From positions 1,302,001 to 1,366,000 of the forward strand of contig CM065649.1 in NCBI GenBank assembly GCA_033220425.1: a DNA stretch of 64,000 bases, written 5' to 3'. This document shows, one piece after another, positions 12,343-26,317 of this stretch. A program made the translations under genes and the position numbers. Position 1 is the first letter of the stretch, and each line of letters begins with the position of its first letter. The notes under the pieces are model-generated. The model did no database searches and had not been told where the DNA came from. It saw nothing but the letters and a program-made list of their open reading frames with translations. Origin of the DNA: Lepraria neglecta (Eukaryota; Ascomycota; Lecanoromycetes; Lecanorales; Stereocaulaceae).

Positions 12343-12770
12343 TGTTACGACCCACTGTCCGATCGTTTACCTAACGGTGCGATAACCGGGTATAGGTGTA
12401 GATGTCTTATGCTTCTGTAGGAGAGGAGTCACTCAGGTAGAATAGCAGTCTTCGTGTGTGTAGGTAATCAATGCGTTCTATGTTAATAACTAGTAAAGTA
12501 TAGTACAAGGAGTACCAGGAAGATTAACCAAGTAATGGTTTGCCAAGTTGAACACGCCGTTCTAAACAACGGGCAAAGCCCCGTATATATAGACACAAGA
12601 AATCCTGCCAAGCAATCCATAAGCGTTATGAGCGCACGGCGCTCATTGCGCTTATTATTCTTGAGCGCCATGAGTATACGGCGCTCGTTGCGCTCATCGC
12701 TTCAGCTGCTAGTCCTGTCTGTAGTATCTTATCCTACAGGACAGTCCTGTTAGAACCGAGGGTTCTAATA
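12343..12770 (-). repeat. 3' LTR of element B
   Basis: 428 bp; on the plus strand it starts TGTTACGACC and ends GGTTCTAATA. A polypyrimidine tract (purine-rich on the element's strand) abuts it at 12771-12785, which fixes the orientation. It holds a block of GCGCTC-type short repeats in U3 and a TATATATA box followed by a GGGC/GCCC hairpin. Confidence 0.9.
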
Positions 12771-15700
12771 CTAGCCCCCTCCTCTAGATTTCTCGTCCTG
12801 AGAAACTATCTATCCTTTATACCTCCTCGTTGAAATATCTATTCTAAAGATCCTATTATCTATTATAAAGAACTCTCTAGTAAATTATCTAGATTTATAA
12901 TACGTCCTTATACTCTCTATACAAAGGGTAATAGGTAATACTTAGTAGGCGTCCGTTTAGATTATTATTCTAACTACGTCACTATAGGCAAGAAGTATAA
13001 CCTAGTTATATCTATTAACGAGATACGTTGTATTAAGAAAGTATATAATAATACTTAGTCGGAAATAAAAGAAACGTAGGCGAAACTTATACGCCTTTAA
13101 TTATAATTTAATCGAGTTCAGGATAAAGAGAGAAAGTTAGTTAAGTATAAGTTATAGAATATTAAGGAGTTAGAGAAGGATAAGAACCTTCCTTCTAATA
13201 CTCCTGACGGTTTAATATTTAACGTCGGCTCTGAGTAGTTCGACCTCCCCCCGGCCTAGAGGGCCCTGAGAGTTTCGACTAGTCTTCTCTTATCTCTAAT
13301 AAAACTCTTATAGGCGTTCCCCGCAATTCCCCGCAAGGTTCCTAAGAGGTTCCTAGGTACTTTCCGTTTCGTTATACCCTTTCTATTTAACTAGATAGAA
13401 CTAATTTCTTCTATCTAGGATCCTCTCGACCTTATACTCTATTTCTTCCTTAATATTATAATAAAATATTTCTTAGAGTAGTATATTAGAGTCTACTAGC
13501 TCTAGAAGTAAGATATAGAATACCGGATATACCTTAGTATTAGGTAGAAGCTCGAGTTTATAGTTAATAGCCCCCTTTACCTTCTTAATCAAGAATAGTC
13601 TAACCTTAATATAATCTAGTTTCTTACTTAGTCTCGTTATCTTTATATTTTTTATTAGGAGGTATACTTTATCCCCCTCTTTAAGCTAAGGAATATTCTT
13701 TCTTTTACTATTAACTTATTCCTTTATTTTATTATTTAAGCTTTCAATTATCTTTTATATATCCTTATATAAACTTTTTAGCTCCTCTACCTTAACTAAG
13801 GCTTTTTCTATATTAGGCCCCTCTCTAGGGTATAGAAATATATTTATATTCTTCCCGTAATTGGTAAAGAATAGTATTAGACCTGTCGTATCTAATCTCT
13901 TATTATTATATACTAGTTATACTATTAGAAGTAGTAAAACCTAGTTATCTTATTTTAGGTTTATATAGTATCTAAGATATACTTCTATTATTTAATTCGC
14001 ACGTTCTATCTATCTATTAGTCTATAGATAGTACGCCGTTAATATCCGAAGTTTAGTTCTAATTACTATAATTAGCGTCCTCTAATAGTTAGAAGTAAAT
14101 AACTTATCTCTATCGGATATTATCGATTTAGGTATACTATAATCCCTTATTAGCTTATCTAGTAGTATAAAGGCTAACTAATCTACTTTATATATCTCTT
14201 TGAACGGTATTATAATCGTATACTTCGTTAGTTTATCTATAATAACTATAATTAAATCGAAGGTATCTTATATAGCTGGATCCTTCGAAGGTAGTAGTTT
14301 GACTATAAAGTCTATTATAATATTATCCTATAGTGATTCTAGTATAGGCGCAAATTGAATTTGCCCGTACTTGGCGTATCGTACAGATTTGTTCTGCTAG
14401 TATTAAATATATTCTTTAATATACTACTTAACGTGTATCCGAAGTTTCGGCGCTACGTATCCTCGTCCTAGGAGTTCTACTATCTTAGATACTCTAGGGT
14501 GACCTTATAAAGGGTTATTATAGTAATCTCTAATTACTTCTTCAATATATATATTAGGTAAGTAGGTCTTTTCCTAATATCTAAGTAATACTAAATCTAG
14601 TTGATCCTGTCGTAGCTTTATTGCGAATGTATCGTTATTGTAGGCCTTTATAATTCTATCTATTATATCAGGTCCTAATATACGAAGGGTCATTACTAAT
14701 ACCTAATATAGTACTAATAATCTATCGGCTTCTTGTTTTAGGATTGGTCGTTCTATAATATTCTTTTCTTCTATATAGTCTAATTACCTACTAAGTATAT
14801 CTACTCGGCCATTATCTTTTCCTAGGGTATAGGTTATCTTGAACTTATATTATCTAAGTAGTTCTAACTATCTAACTTATCTTCTATTTAACTCTTTTGT
14901 TATTATAAAGTTAAGAAGATTCTTATAATCCGTAAAGATAGTTAGGTCCGAGTAGCTTTCTACGTATACTCTCTAATTTTAAAGTATATATACTATAGTA
15001 AGTAGTTCTTTATCGTGTATATTATAGTTTTATTCTACTACTAATATTTTTCGTGAAAAGTAGGTAACTAGATACTACTTTTAGTCCTTTATTTAATAAA
15101 GGTATACTCCTATTATAAGATCCGAGGTATCTATTTTAATACGAGCCAGTTCGTTAGCTTAAAAGGTATAGAGTACTAGTAGATCTATATATACTTTTTT
15201 TAACGTATTAAACGACTTTTATTATTCTTATCCCTATATAAATCTAATATCTTTCTTTATAATATCTATAAGTAGAAGTACTTTCTTTAAGTAGCCCTCT
15301 ATAAACTTCCTGTTAAAGTTAGTAAATCCTAAGAAACTTTGTACTACTTTGATATCTTATAGTATAGGCTATTCCGCTATAGCTTTAATCTTTTCTAGGC
15401 TTATACTAATACCTTTTATACTAACTATAAATCCTAGGAACTCGATAGAGTCCCTATAAAATTCGTACTTTTCCGGTTTAAGGAGAAGTCCCGCTTATAA
15501 TAGGTATTCGATAACGTCCTATATATACTTAATATATTCTTCCTTGTTCTTAGAGTAAATCAAGATATTATTAAGGTACGCTATTACTATTCGATCTAAG
15601 TATACTTATATAACGTTATTGACAAGTACTTAGCAGGTTACTAGTACGTTAGTAAGTCCAAACGGTATTACTAGATACTTATAGTAGCTATATCTAGTCC

Positions 15701-18487
15701 GGAAGGTAGTTTTCTATTCTTCGCCTTCTTTTATCCAGATTAGATTATATATACCCCTAAGGTCTAGTTTTATAAATATCTTTGCCTTGCTAAGCCGATC
15801 CTATAGCTTGCTAATATTTGGTAAAGGATACCTATTCTTTATAGTAATATCGTTCAACTTTCGATAGTCGATATATAGTCTTAAGCTCCCGTCCTTCTTC
15901 GGCGCGAAGAGGATTAGATAACCTACTAGTAATTTGGATTCCCGAATAAATCCTTTCTTAAGGTTCTTATCGATATACCCGCGAAGTATAGTAAGTTCCT
16001 TTTCTAATAATATATAGATAGGTCTAAATATTGGCGCCTTGCCAGTTTCGAGTTCGATCTTATAATCCTATAGCTAGTACTTAGGTAACGCTTTTATACT
16101 CGTCTCTTCCTTGAATAGATATACCTACTATTTATATTCCTGAGGGATTGTAGAAGGTTCGTCTTTTCCCTTAATAGCTCTCTCTTTAGTATCCTACTAA
16201 CCCTTACTAGTAACTAAGGAGTTAAGCCTTCTCTCTTAGAAGTCACTCTTATTATTTAAGAATAAAGTAATATATACTTCGACCGGTCTTCGGTTCTTTC
16301 TCTTATCTATTATTATCTACTATTAACTAATAGGTCTAATACTAGTAATATTTCTAGATCGTCCGAATTTAAGTACTTTTATCTTCTAGTTAATTTCTAG
16401 GTTATATTTATTTAACTAAGGTATTCCTAAAATAATATTATAAGTAGCTATCCTAACTATATCGAATGTAATCTCCTTATAGTATTACTGAATTATTACT
16501 AGTAGGGAGAGTATTTCCTCCTCTACTTTTCCTATTAAGAATACTAACCTATTAGCCAGGCGTAGCTTATAAGATAATTTCTTCTTCCGGGTTAGTAGGC
16601 CGCTCGAGTCTACCAAGTTCCTTAAGATAAAATTTCCTATAGCCCCGCTATCTATTATCGCTACGGTCTACTATCTATTAATATTCACTAGTATAATAAT
16701 ATAAGTATAGTATTAGGCGGAATATAATTATTATTTAGGGAATAACGTATTAATCTCCTTATACTTCCCTGTAGTATAAGAGATTATTCTTTTCCCTATA
16801 ATAGTAGAAATCTATATACTTCCTTTATTCCCTTATATAGAATATATTCGTTATATAGGTAGCTATACTATAGTATTTGGTTATAAGCTCCTCTCTTAAA
16901 GACTTTAAGTAAGTTATTTCTTTCTTTTTCCTACTTCTCTATAAAGTATAGGAAGTAGTAATACTTCCTCTTACTTACAAGATACTATTAGTACCTATCT
17001 TCCTTATACTTATAGTACTATATTTCTCTATAGTAAGCTTTCTTAAGTAAGGGTACTATATACTCTTTCGCTAGATAGCCCCTTTCTTCTCTATATACTA
17101 AATAATTAGGTAATATACATTTAGTATATAGAATCTCGCTATATTACTAATATTCCCTATCGTATTAATAGTCTTGTATAGGTTCGTCCTATTTGGGTTT
17201 TATAGATAATTGCTTATTTAATACGCCTTATACTTTACTTTCAATTTTATCGAAGAGTCTATATTTATCTTCGTCCGATTAAGGTTCGTTAATTTCCGGT
17301 AATTTTCCTTCTACTTGGGATATAGTAGATCTAGGTTCGGGTGTCGACGCTAGTCTCTCTAGACTAGCTTTCCGCTATTCCTAATCCGTCTTATACTATT
17401 AAGATCTATTACTATCCCTATAGTAATATCTCTATACTTCTTTATTAAATTCTAATTCGAATATATTATCTTCCGAATCCTAATCTAATTCTTCTATATT
17501 GTAGAGTAGCTATATTCCTTCGGAGTTTTCCTCGTTATCTAGAGGTCCTCCTTCTATTATATTAATCTGCGGTTAGTATACTATATTCTTCGACCTGTAG
17601 TCTCTAGCTATATAGCCTAGTTTACTATAGCTATAGTAAGTAATTACTTTCTTTCCCCCGTGCTACTTTTTCCCTTTAAAGTTTCCTTTTTTCTTTCCTA
17701 TCTAAATAAAGTTAATCTCTATTAGTACTATACTACAATAAGTATTACGTTCCCTATAGTCTTATTAGTAATTCCTTATTTTCGAAAAGAATCCCTTATA
17801 TCGGGTTCTACTAACTCCTCTATCATACCGTTTCTCTATAGATCGTTTGAATAATTTATTATTAATCTTAATCGTATTTTCTATAAGTCCGTCTAGAGTA
17901 TCGATTACTTCTCTAAATCTTATAAGCTCGTCTTTAACATTATCTTTAAGGCCCTAATAATATATTATTATTAGCGTATCATTATTCTAGCCCGTTTTAG
18001 TCGCGTATATTTGAAATTAAGTTGAAAACTCTAATACTAACTTTTTCTACTTTATATACTAAATAATATATATTACTACGTTTACCTTATTAGAAGGTCT
18101 GAATATACGGCGGATTTTAACTATAAACTTTGGTATACTTTCTATCTATAACTTAACGTCGCCGTCTTCGTCGTCGTCTTCTATATACTTCTTTAGGAAA
18201 GGTTCGACCCACTTTTAGGCCCGTCCTCGTAGGTATAATATAGCGAAGGTAGTATATCTAGTTACTAGGAGCAAGTCCCCTTAGAATAGAAGGTATAGTT
18301 ATACTTGTGTAAGCTATAGCTTAAGCTTATCCCTGTCTCTATAGTATAGGTCTAGTACTACAACCTTAATCCTTTTTCTAGATCCTTCGTCTATAGTATA
18401 GCATCTCTAGCCAGTAACCGTTGAGGTGCTTGGGGTAGGGTTTCTGCCTGAAGTTATTGAAGAACTCATCCCTTAGGGTATTCAAAG

Positions 18488-18915
18488 TATTACGACCTAC
18501 TATCCGATCGTTTACCTAACGGTGCGATAACTAGGTATAGGTATAGATATCTTATGCTTCTGTAGGAGAGGAGTCACTCAGGTAGAATAGTAGTCTTCGT
18601 GTATATAGGTAATTAATACATTCTATATTAATAACTAGTAAAGTATAGTATAAGGAGTACTAGGAAGATTAACTAAGTAATGGTTTGCTAAGTTGAACAC
18701 ACCGTTCCAAACAACGGGCAAAGCCCCGTATATATAGACACAAGAAATCCTGCCAAGCAATCCATGAGCGTTATGAGCGCACGGCGCTCATTGCGCTCAT
18801 CATTCTTGAGCGCTATAAGCGCACGGCGCTCGTTACGCTCATCGCTTCAGCTGCTAGTCCTATCTATAGTATCTTGTTCTATAGGATAGTCCTGTTAGAA
18901 CCGAGGGTTCTAACA
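18488..18915 (-). repeat. 5' LTR of element B
   Basis: 428 bp, gapless partner of 12343-12770; differences are transitions. It ends CTAACA, directly followed by the TCCTA duplication. Confidence 0.9.
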
Positions 18916-18920
18916 TCCTA

Positions 18921-19772
18921 AGCTTAAAGATAAAAGACCTAAAGCTATATAAGGGTAATACTCTAGAGGAACTGGACGACTTTCTATACGAATATAAGTA
19001 TTAGTTTAATACTAAGGGCTTTAAGTAAGAAGATCCTAAAGGCGAGATACTAGCGGGCTAAGTATATTAAAGGGAGGAAATAAAGAAGAAAGTCGCTTAT
19101 ACTATAGGCTTCCTAGAGGATAGAGCTAAGACTAACTAGAATTCTTAGTTACTATAGTTCCCGGTAGGGGCTAACTCGTAGATATATTTTAAGATATTAT
19201 TATATAAGTTCCTTAAGGGCGATAAAGACGAGGCGTATACCGAAGATAGCTAGAAACTAGTAAATATAAGGTAGCGAAAGGGCGATTCGGTTAATAAGTA
19301 TTATAACTATACGTATAAGCTATATATTCGCCTTAGGGCCCTTAATAGGGAATAATCTTTTACTAATTAATAATTCTTTAACTACTTCTAAGTACGACTA
19401 CTTTAGGAGTATAGGATAAAGCTAGACGAGCTAATTCCTAGGCTAAAGACTATATACGAACTATTATATTAGGTTTACCGATATAAGAAAATAGTAAGAG
19501 TATATATATAGAAGGACGGATAGAGAGATAATTCTCGTCCTAAGGGGTCTATAAAACCCTAAGTTTTAAAGAAGGATAATAAATCTAACTAAATAGCTAA
19601 TTATAATTAGAAGAAGGGTTATAATAGTAAGAAGGACTTAGGTAATAAGCCTCCCTTTATTATATAGAAGGATAAATTATCTAAAGATATCCGGGACTAC
19701 CGGTAGAAAGATTAGGCGTACTTTAAATATAGGTTATCTAGATATAAGATACGCGATTATATAGTAAAGGAA
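18921..19772 (+). other. Element A gag segment between insertions B and C
   Basis: This is the part of element A's internal region left between the two insertions. Its composition and broken gag-like reading frame continue the sequence found before 12338 and after 26322. A degenerate zinc-knuckle-like stretch lies near 19710-19765. Confidence 0.7.
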
Positions 19773-19777
19773 TAAAT

Positions 19778-20188
19778 TGTTAGAACTAGTAGTTCTAATA
19801 GGACTATCGCGAAGGACAAGGGGCTTAGGATAGGACAAGCAGGTTAAGCGATAGTCGTAATAGTCGTAGTGCGATCAATGCGAACAAGAATAATGATCGC
19901 AACGATCGTAGTGCGATCGGTGCGACCAAGGATGGCTTGGCAGGATTTCTTATAGCTATATATACGGGGCTTTGCCCACTGTTTAGAACAGCGTATTCAA
20001 CTTGGTTAATCTTCCTAGTACTCCTTGTACTATACTTTACTAGTTATCAATATAGAACGCATTGATTACCTACAACTACAAAGACTGCTATTCTACCTGA
20101 GTAACTCCTCTCCTATAGAAGCATAAGATACACGAATCTATACCCGGTTATCGTACCATTAGGTATACAACCACCGTAGGTTGTAACA
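19778..20188 (+). repeat. 5' LTR of element C
   Basis: 411 bp, TGTTAGAACT to TTGTAACA. U3 contains GATCG/GCGATC-type short repeats (about 19850-19930), unlike the GCGCTC block of B. Confidence 0.92.
19957..19977 (+). promoter_or_regulatory. LTR TATA box with downstream hairpin
   Basis: TATATATA at 19957-19964 is followed by GGGC-TTT-GCCC at 19967-19977. The same arrangement recurs in the LTRs of B, F and (shifted in sequence) E1 and E2, so this is the most conserved part of the LTR and the likely core promoter of the family. Promoter function is inferred. Confidence 0.5.
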
Positions 20189-23100
20189 CTTTGAATACCC
20201 TAAGGGATAAGTTCTTCAATAACTTCAGGCAGAAACCCTACCCTAAGCACCTCAACGGTTACTAGCTAGAGACGCTATACTATAGACAAAGGATCTAGAA
20301 AAAGGATTAAGGTTATAGTACTAGACCTATACTACGGAGACAGGGATAAGCTTGAGCCATAGCTTATACAAGTATAACTATACCTTCTATTCCAGGGAGA
20401 CTTGCTCCTAGTAACTAGATATACTACCTTCGCTATATTATACCTACAAGGACGGGCCTAAAAGTAGGTCGAACCTTTCCTAAAGAAGTATATAGAAGAC
20501 GATGACGAAGACGGCGACGTTAAATCTTAGATAGAGAGTATACCAAAGTTCATAGTCGAAATCCGCCGTATATTCGGACCTTCCAATAAGGTAAACGTAG
20601 TAATACGTATCATCTAATATATAAAGTAGAAGAAGTTAGCGTTAGAGTTTTCAACTTAGTTTCAAATATATACTACCAAAATAGGTTAGGATGATAATAT
20701 ACTAATAATAATATATCGTCGAGGCCTTAAAGATAATATTAAAGATAAGCTTATAAGATTCAGAGGAGTAATTAATACTCTAGACGGACTTATTAAAAAT
20801 GCAATCGAAATCGATAATAAGCTATTCAAACGATCTATAGAGAAACGGTATGACGGAGGAGTTAGCGGAACCCGATATAAGGGATTCTTTTCGAAAACAA
20901 GGAATTACTAACAAGATTACAGAGAATATAATACTTACTATAGTATAGTACTAATAGAGATTAACTTTATTTAGATAGGAAAGAAGAAAGGAAACTTTAA
21001 AGGGAAAAAGTAGTATAGAGGAAAGAAAGTAATTACTTACTATAGCTATAGTAAACTAGGCTATATAGCTAGAGACTATAGGTCGAAGAATATAGTATAC
21101 CGACCGCAGATTAATGTAATAGAAGGAGGACCTCTAGATAATAAGGAAGACTCCGAAGAAATATAGCAATCTTACGATAAAGAGGAATTTAGTCAGGATT
21201 CGGAAGACGATACCTTCGAATTAGAATTCAATAAAGAAGTATAGAGATATTACTATAGGGATAGTAATAGATCTTAACAATATAAGACGGATTAGGAACA
21301 GCGGAAAACTAGTCCGGAGAGACTAGTATCAATACCCGAACCTGGATCTACTATATCCTAAGTAGAAGGAAAATTGCCGGAAGTTAGAGAACCTTAATTA
21401 GACGAAGACAAATATAAACTCTTCGATAAGATCGAAAGTAAAGTATAAGGTATACTAAATAAGCAATTATCTATAAAACCCAAATAGGACGAACCTATAC
21501 GGGACTATCAATACGATAGGGAATATTAGTAATATAGCGAAATCCTATATACTGAATGTATATTACCCGATTACTTACTATATAGAGAAGAAAGGGGCCG
21601 TCTAGCGGAAGAGCGTACGGTACCTCTACTTAAGAAAGCTTACTATAGAGAGATATAGTAGTATAAGTATAAGGAAGATAGGTACTAGTAGTATCTCGCA
21701 AGTAAGAGGAAGTATTATTACTTCCTATACTTTACCGAAAAGTAGGAAAAGGAAAGAAATAACTCACTTAAAGTCTTTAAGAGAGGAGCTTATAACTAGG
21801 TACTATAGTATAGCTACCTATATAATAAATACATTTCGTATAAAGGTATAAAGGAAGTACACGGATTCCTACTATTACAGGGAAAAGAATAATCTCTTAT
21901 ACTATAGGGAAGTATAAGGAGATTAATATATTATTCCCTAAACAACAATTATATTCCGCCGAGTACTATACTTACATTATTATACTAGTAAATATCGATA
22001 GATAGCGGACCGTAGCGATAATAGACAGCGGGGCTACAGGAAATTTCATCTTAAGGAACTTGGTAGACTCGAGCGGCCTACTAACCCGAAAGAAGAAATT
22101 GTCTTACGAGCTACGCCTAGCTAACGGGTTAGTATTCTCAATAGGAAAAGTAGAAGAGGAGATATACTCCCTACTAGTAATAATTTAGTAATACTACAAG
22201 GAGATTACATTCGATATAGTTAGGATAGCTACTTATAATATCATTTTAGGAATACCTTGGTTAAATAAATATAACCTAGAAATTAACTAGAAGACAAAAG
22301 AACTTAAATTCGGACGATCTAGAAACGTTACTAGTATTAGACCTATTAGTCGATAGTAGATAATAATAGATAAGAGAAGGAACCGAAGACCGGTCGAAGT
22401 ATATATTACTTCATTCTTAAATAATAAGAGCGACTTCTAAGAGAGAAGGCTCGACTCCTTAGTTACTAGTAAAGGTTAGTAGGATACTAAAGAGAGAGCT
22501 ATTAAAGGGAAAGACGAACCTTCTACAATCCCTTAAGAATATAAACGGTAGGTATACCTATTCAAGGAAGAGACGAGCGCAAAAGCGTTACCTAAGTACT
22601 AACTATAGGATTATAAGATCGAACTCGAACCTAGTAAGGACCTAATATTTAGACCTATCTATATATTATCGGAAAAGGAACTTACTATACTTCGCGGGTA
22701 TATCGATAAGAACCTTAAGAAAGGATTTATTCGGGAATCCAAATTACTAGCAGGTTATCTAATCCTCTTCGTACTAAAGAAGGACGGAAGTTTAAGACTA
22801 TATATCGACTATCGAAAGTTGAACGATATTACTATCAAAAATCGTTACCCTTTACCAAATATTGGCGAGCTATAGGACTGGCTCAGCAAAGCAAAGATAT
22901 TTATAAAACTAGACCTTAGGGGCGCGTATAATCTAATCTAGATAAAAGAAGGCGAAGAATAGAAAACTGCCTTCTAGACCAGATATAGCCACTACGAGTA
23001 TCTAGTAATACCGTTTAGACTCACCAACGCACTAGTAACCTACCAAGTACTTATCAATAACGTCGTACGAGTACACTTAGATCGAATAGCGATAGCGTAC

Positions 23101-25519
23101 CTCGATAATATCTTAATTTACTCTAAGAAAAAGGAAGAATACGTTAAGTATATACAGGATGTCATCGAATACCTATTACAAGCGAAACTTCTCCTTAAAC
23201 CAGAAAAGTGCGAGTTTTATAGGGACTCTATTAAGTTCCTAGGATTTATAGTTAGTATAAAAGGTATTAGTATAAGCCTAGAGAAGATTAAAGCTATAGC
23301 GGAATAGCCTATACTATAGGACGTCAAAGCAGTGCAAAGTTTCTTAGGATTTGCTAACTTTAATAGGAAGTTTATCAAGGGCTACTCAAAGAAAGTACTT
23401 CTACTTATAGATATTACTAAGAAAGATATCGGATTTATATAGGGATACGAATAATAATAGTCATTTAAAACATTGAAGAAAGTATACGCAGATCTACTAG
23501 TACTCTATACCTTTTAAACCAACGAACCGGCTCGTATCGAAATAGATACCTCGGATCTTATAATAGGAGTATACCTTTACTAAATGAAGGACTAAAAGTA
23601 GTATCTAGTTACCTACTTTTTATAAAAGATATTAGTAGTAGAACAAAACTATAATATATACGACAAAGAATTACTTGCCGTAGTATATATACTTTAAAAT
23701 TAGAGAGTATACGCAGAAAGCTACTCGGACTTAACTATCTTTACGGATTATAAGAACCTTCTTAACTTTATAATAACGAAAGAGTTAAATAGGAGATAAG
23801 TTAGATAGTTAGAACTACTTAGATAATATAAGTTCAAGATAATCTATACCCTAGGGAAAGATAATAGTCGAGTAGATACGCTTAGTAGGCGATCGGACTA
23901 TATAGAAGAAAAGAATGTTACGGAACGACTAATCCTAAAACGAGAAGCCGATGGATTATTAGTGCCATATCAGGTATTAGTAATGACCCTTCGTATATTA
24001 GGACCTAATATAACTAATAGGATCGTAAAGGCCTATAATAACGATATATTCGCAACAAAGTTACGACAGGATTAACTAGATTTAGTATTGCTTAAATATC
24101 AGGATAAAACCTACTTGCCTAATATATACGTTAAGGAAGTAATTAGGGATTACTACGATAACCCTTTACAAGGACACCCTAGAGTATCCAAGACTATAGA
24201 ACTCCTAGGACGAGGATACGCAGTACCGAAACTTCGGGCACGTGTTAAACAATATATTAGAGAATATATCCAGTGTTAGCAGAATAAGGCGGCACGATAT
24301 ACCAAGTATAGATAAATATAATTTACTCCTGTACTAGAGTTACTATAGGATGATATTATAATAGACTTTATAGTTAAACTACCACCGTTAAAGGACCTAG
24401 TTACGTAGGATACCTTTAACTCAGTTATAGTTATTATAGATAAACTCACGAAGTATATAATTATAATACCTTTCAAAGAAATATATAAAGCGGACTAATT
24501 AGCCTTTATACTACTCGATAAACTAATAAGGGATCACGGTATATCTAAGTCAATAATATCCGACAGAGATAAGTTATTTACTTCCAATTATTAGAGAATA
24601 CTAATCGTAGTAATCGGAACTAAACTTCGGATATTAACGGCGTACTATCCGTAGACTAATAGATAAATAGAACGTGCGAATCAAATAATAGAAGTATACT
24701 TAAGATATTATATAAACCAAAAACAAGATAACTAGGTTTTACTACTTCTAATAGCACAACTAGCGTATAATAATAAAAGGTTAGACACAATAGGCCTAAT
24801 ACTATTCTTTACTAACTACGGAAAGAATATAAATACGTTTCTATAACCTAGGGAAGGATCTAATATAGAAAAAGCCTTAGTCAAGGTAGAAGAGCTAAAG
24901 AGCTTATATAAAGATATATAAAAAATAATAGAAAGCTTAAATAATAAGTTAAAGGAGTATATTAATAGTAAAAGAAAGAATGTTCCTTAGCTTAAAGAGG
25001 GGGATAAAGTATACCTTCTAATAAAAAATATAAGAATAACGAGACTAAGTAAGAAACTGGATTATGTTAAGGTCGGACTATTCTTAATTAAGAAGGTAAA
25101 AGGGGCTATTAACTATAAACTCGAGCTTCTACCTGATACTAAAGTATATCTAGTATTCTATATCTCACTTCTAGAGCTAGTAGACTCTAATATACTACTC
25201 TAAGAAACGTTTTATTATAATATTAAGGAAGAAACAGAGTATAAGGTCGAGAGGATCCTAGATAGAAGAAATTAGTTCTATCTAGTTAAATAGAAAGGGT
25301 ATAACGAAACGGAAAGTACCTGGGAACCTCTTAGGAACCTTGCGGGGAACTGCGGGGAATATCTACAAGAGTTCCATCAGAGACAAGAGAGGACCAGTCG
25401 AAGCTCTCAGGGCCGTCCAAGCCGGCGGGGAGATCGAAACGCTCGGAACCAACGTCGAATATAAGGTTGCTAGAGGTACTAGGAGAAGCTTACTGATCTT
25501 CCTCCAACTCCTTGATATT

Positions 25520-25732
25520 TTATAACTCGCGGTTAACTATCTTCTTTTTCTCATCTTCTATAGAATCCAACTGCGCCTGGATATACACAAGCTTCGCCAG
25601 CGCATCCTTTAACTCAAGCCGCAGTTCGTTGCGACGTTTTTCAACACGACGCATTTCAAGGGGTGACACTACAAGGTCGCATTTTCTACCACCGTCAATA
25701 CAGCTCGAACACTGATCAGAGTCAGTACCCAT
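25520..25732 (-). CDS. Antisense Cys-cluster / coiled-coil ORF of element C (broken)
   Basis: On the strand opposite to gag-pol, between the chromodomain region and the 3' LTR, lies an open stretch with a CX2CX6C-like cluster (CSSCIDGGRKC) followed by a predicted coiled coil rich in Arg, Glu, Lys and Leu. Related antisense tracks occur at the equivalent place in B (plus strand, about 12790-13260), E2 (plus strand, about 53870-54400) and F (minus strand, about 62700-63130), all broken. From memory, similar short Cys-rich hypothetical proteins are common in Pezizomycotina annotations; I cannot verify this here. Function unknown. Confidence 0.55.
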   Translation of the reverse strand: MGTDSDQCSSCIDGGRKCDLVVSPLEMRRVEKRRNELRLELKDALAKLVYIQAQLDSIEDEKKKIVNREL

Positions 25733-25906
25733 CAGGTATTACTTCCCAGCAGCGGTGCATCGGGAACAGGGACGCATTATAACTTCGGACAATTTACTAG
25801 CCAGTACCCTTTTTCGGATGGCTGGATTAGATAATAGTTTAGTACAATAGGGAGGCATAAAGGATGGATAGTTTCTCGGGACGAGAAATCTGGAGGAGGG
25901 AGCTAA

Positions 25907-26317
25907 TATTAGAACTAGCAGTTCTGATAGGACTGTCGCGAAGGACAAGGGGCTTAGGACAGGACAAGCAGATTAAGCGATGGTCGCAATAGTCGCAGTG
26001 CGATTAATACGAACAAGAATGATAATCGTAACGATCGTAGTGCGATCGGTACGACCAAGGATGGCTTGGCAGGATTTCTTATAGCTACATATACGGGGCT
26101 TTGCCCACTATTTGGAACAGCGTGTTCAACTTGGTTAATCTTCCTGGTACTCCTTGCACTATACTTTACTAGTTATCAATATAGAACGTATTGATTACCT
26201 ACAACTATAAAGACTGCCATTCTACCTGAGTGACTCCTCTCCCATAGAAGTATAAGACACACGAACCTATACCCGGTTATCGCACCATTAGGTATACAAC
26301 CACCGTGGGTCGTAACA
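25907..26317 (+). repeat. 3' LTR of element C
   Basis: 411 bp, gapless partner of 19778-20188; ends CGTAACA directly before the TAAAT duplication. Confidence 0.92.

Larger units (their letters stand above)
12343..18915 (-). mobile_element. Element B: broken Ty3/gypsy chromovirus, inserted in A
   Basis: A full-length copy in minus orientation, 6,573 bp, flanked by a perfect target duplication TCCTA (12338-12342 and 18916-18920). Its two LTRs are 428 bp each and the internal part is 5,717 bp, matching C and F. Reading right to left there are gag, protease/RT (RT centred near 15300-15900), RNase H, integrase (about 13800-14700) and a chromodomain-like end, then the polypurine tract beside the left LTR. 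It is broken throughout by RIP-type changes (dozens). An antisense ORF typical of this family lies on the plus strand between the chromodomain region and the left LTR (about 12790-13260). Confidence 0.9.
19778..26317 (+). mobile_element. Element C: broken Ty3/gypsy chromovirus, inserted in A
   Basis: A full-length copy in plus orientation, 6,540 bp, with a perfect target duplication TAAAT (19773-19777 and 26318-26322). Paired LTRs of 411 bp enclose 5,718 bp. Parts in order: gag with a zinc-knuckle region near 21030-21090; protease; reverse transcriptase about 22680-23300; RNase H about 23500-23900; integrase about 24080-24950 with an HHCC-type start; a chromodomain-like segment about 25225-25345; then a less mutated stretch carrying an antisense ORF, and a polypurine tract (GGAGGAGGGAGC) beside the 3' LTR. 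It is broken by many RIP-type changes, with fewer over 25350-25900. Confidence 0.92.

Noticed and set aside
24088-24279. 63-codon ATG frame as a stand-alone gene
   Set aside because: It is a piece of the integrase region of element C and matches the zinc-binding start of that domain.
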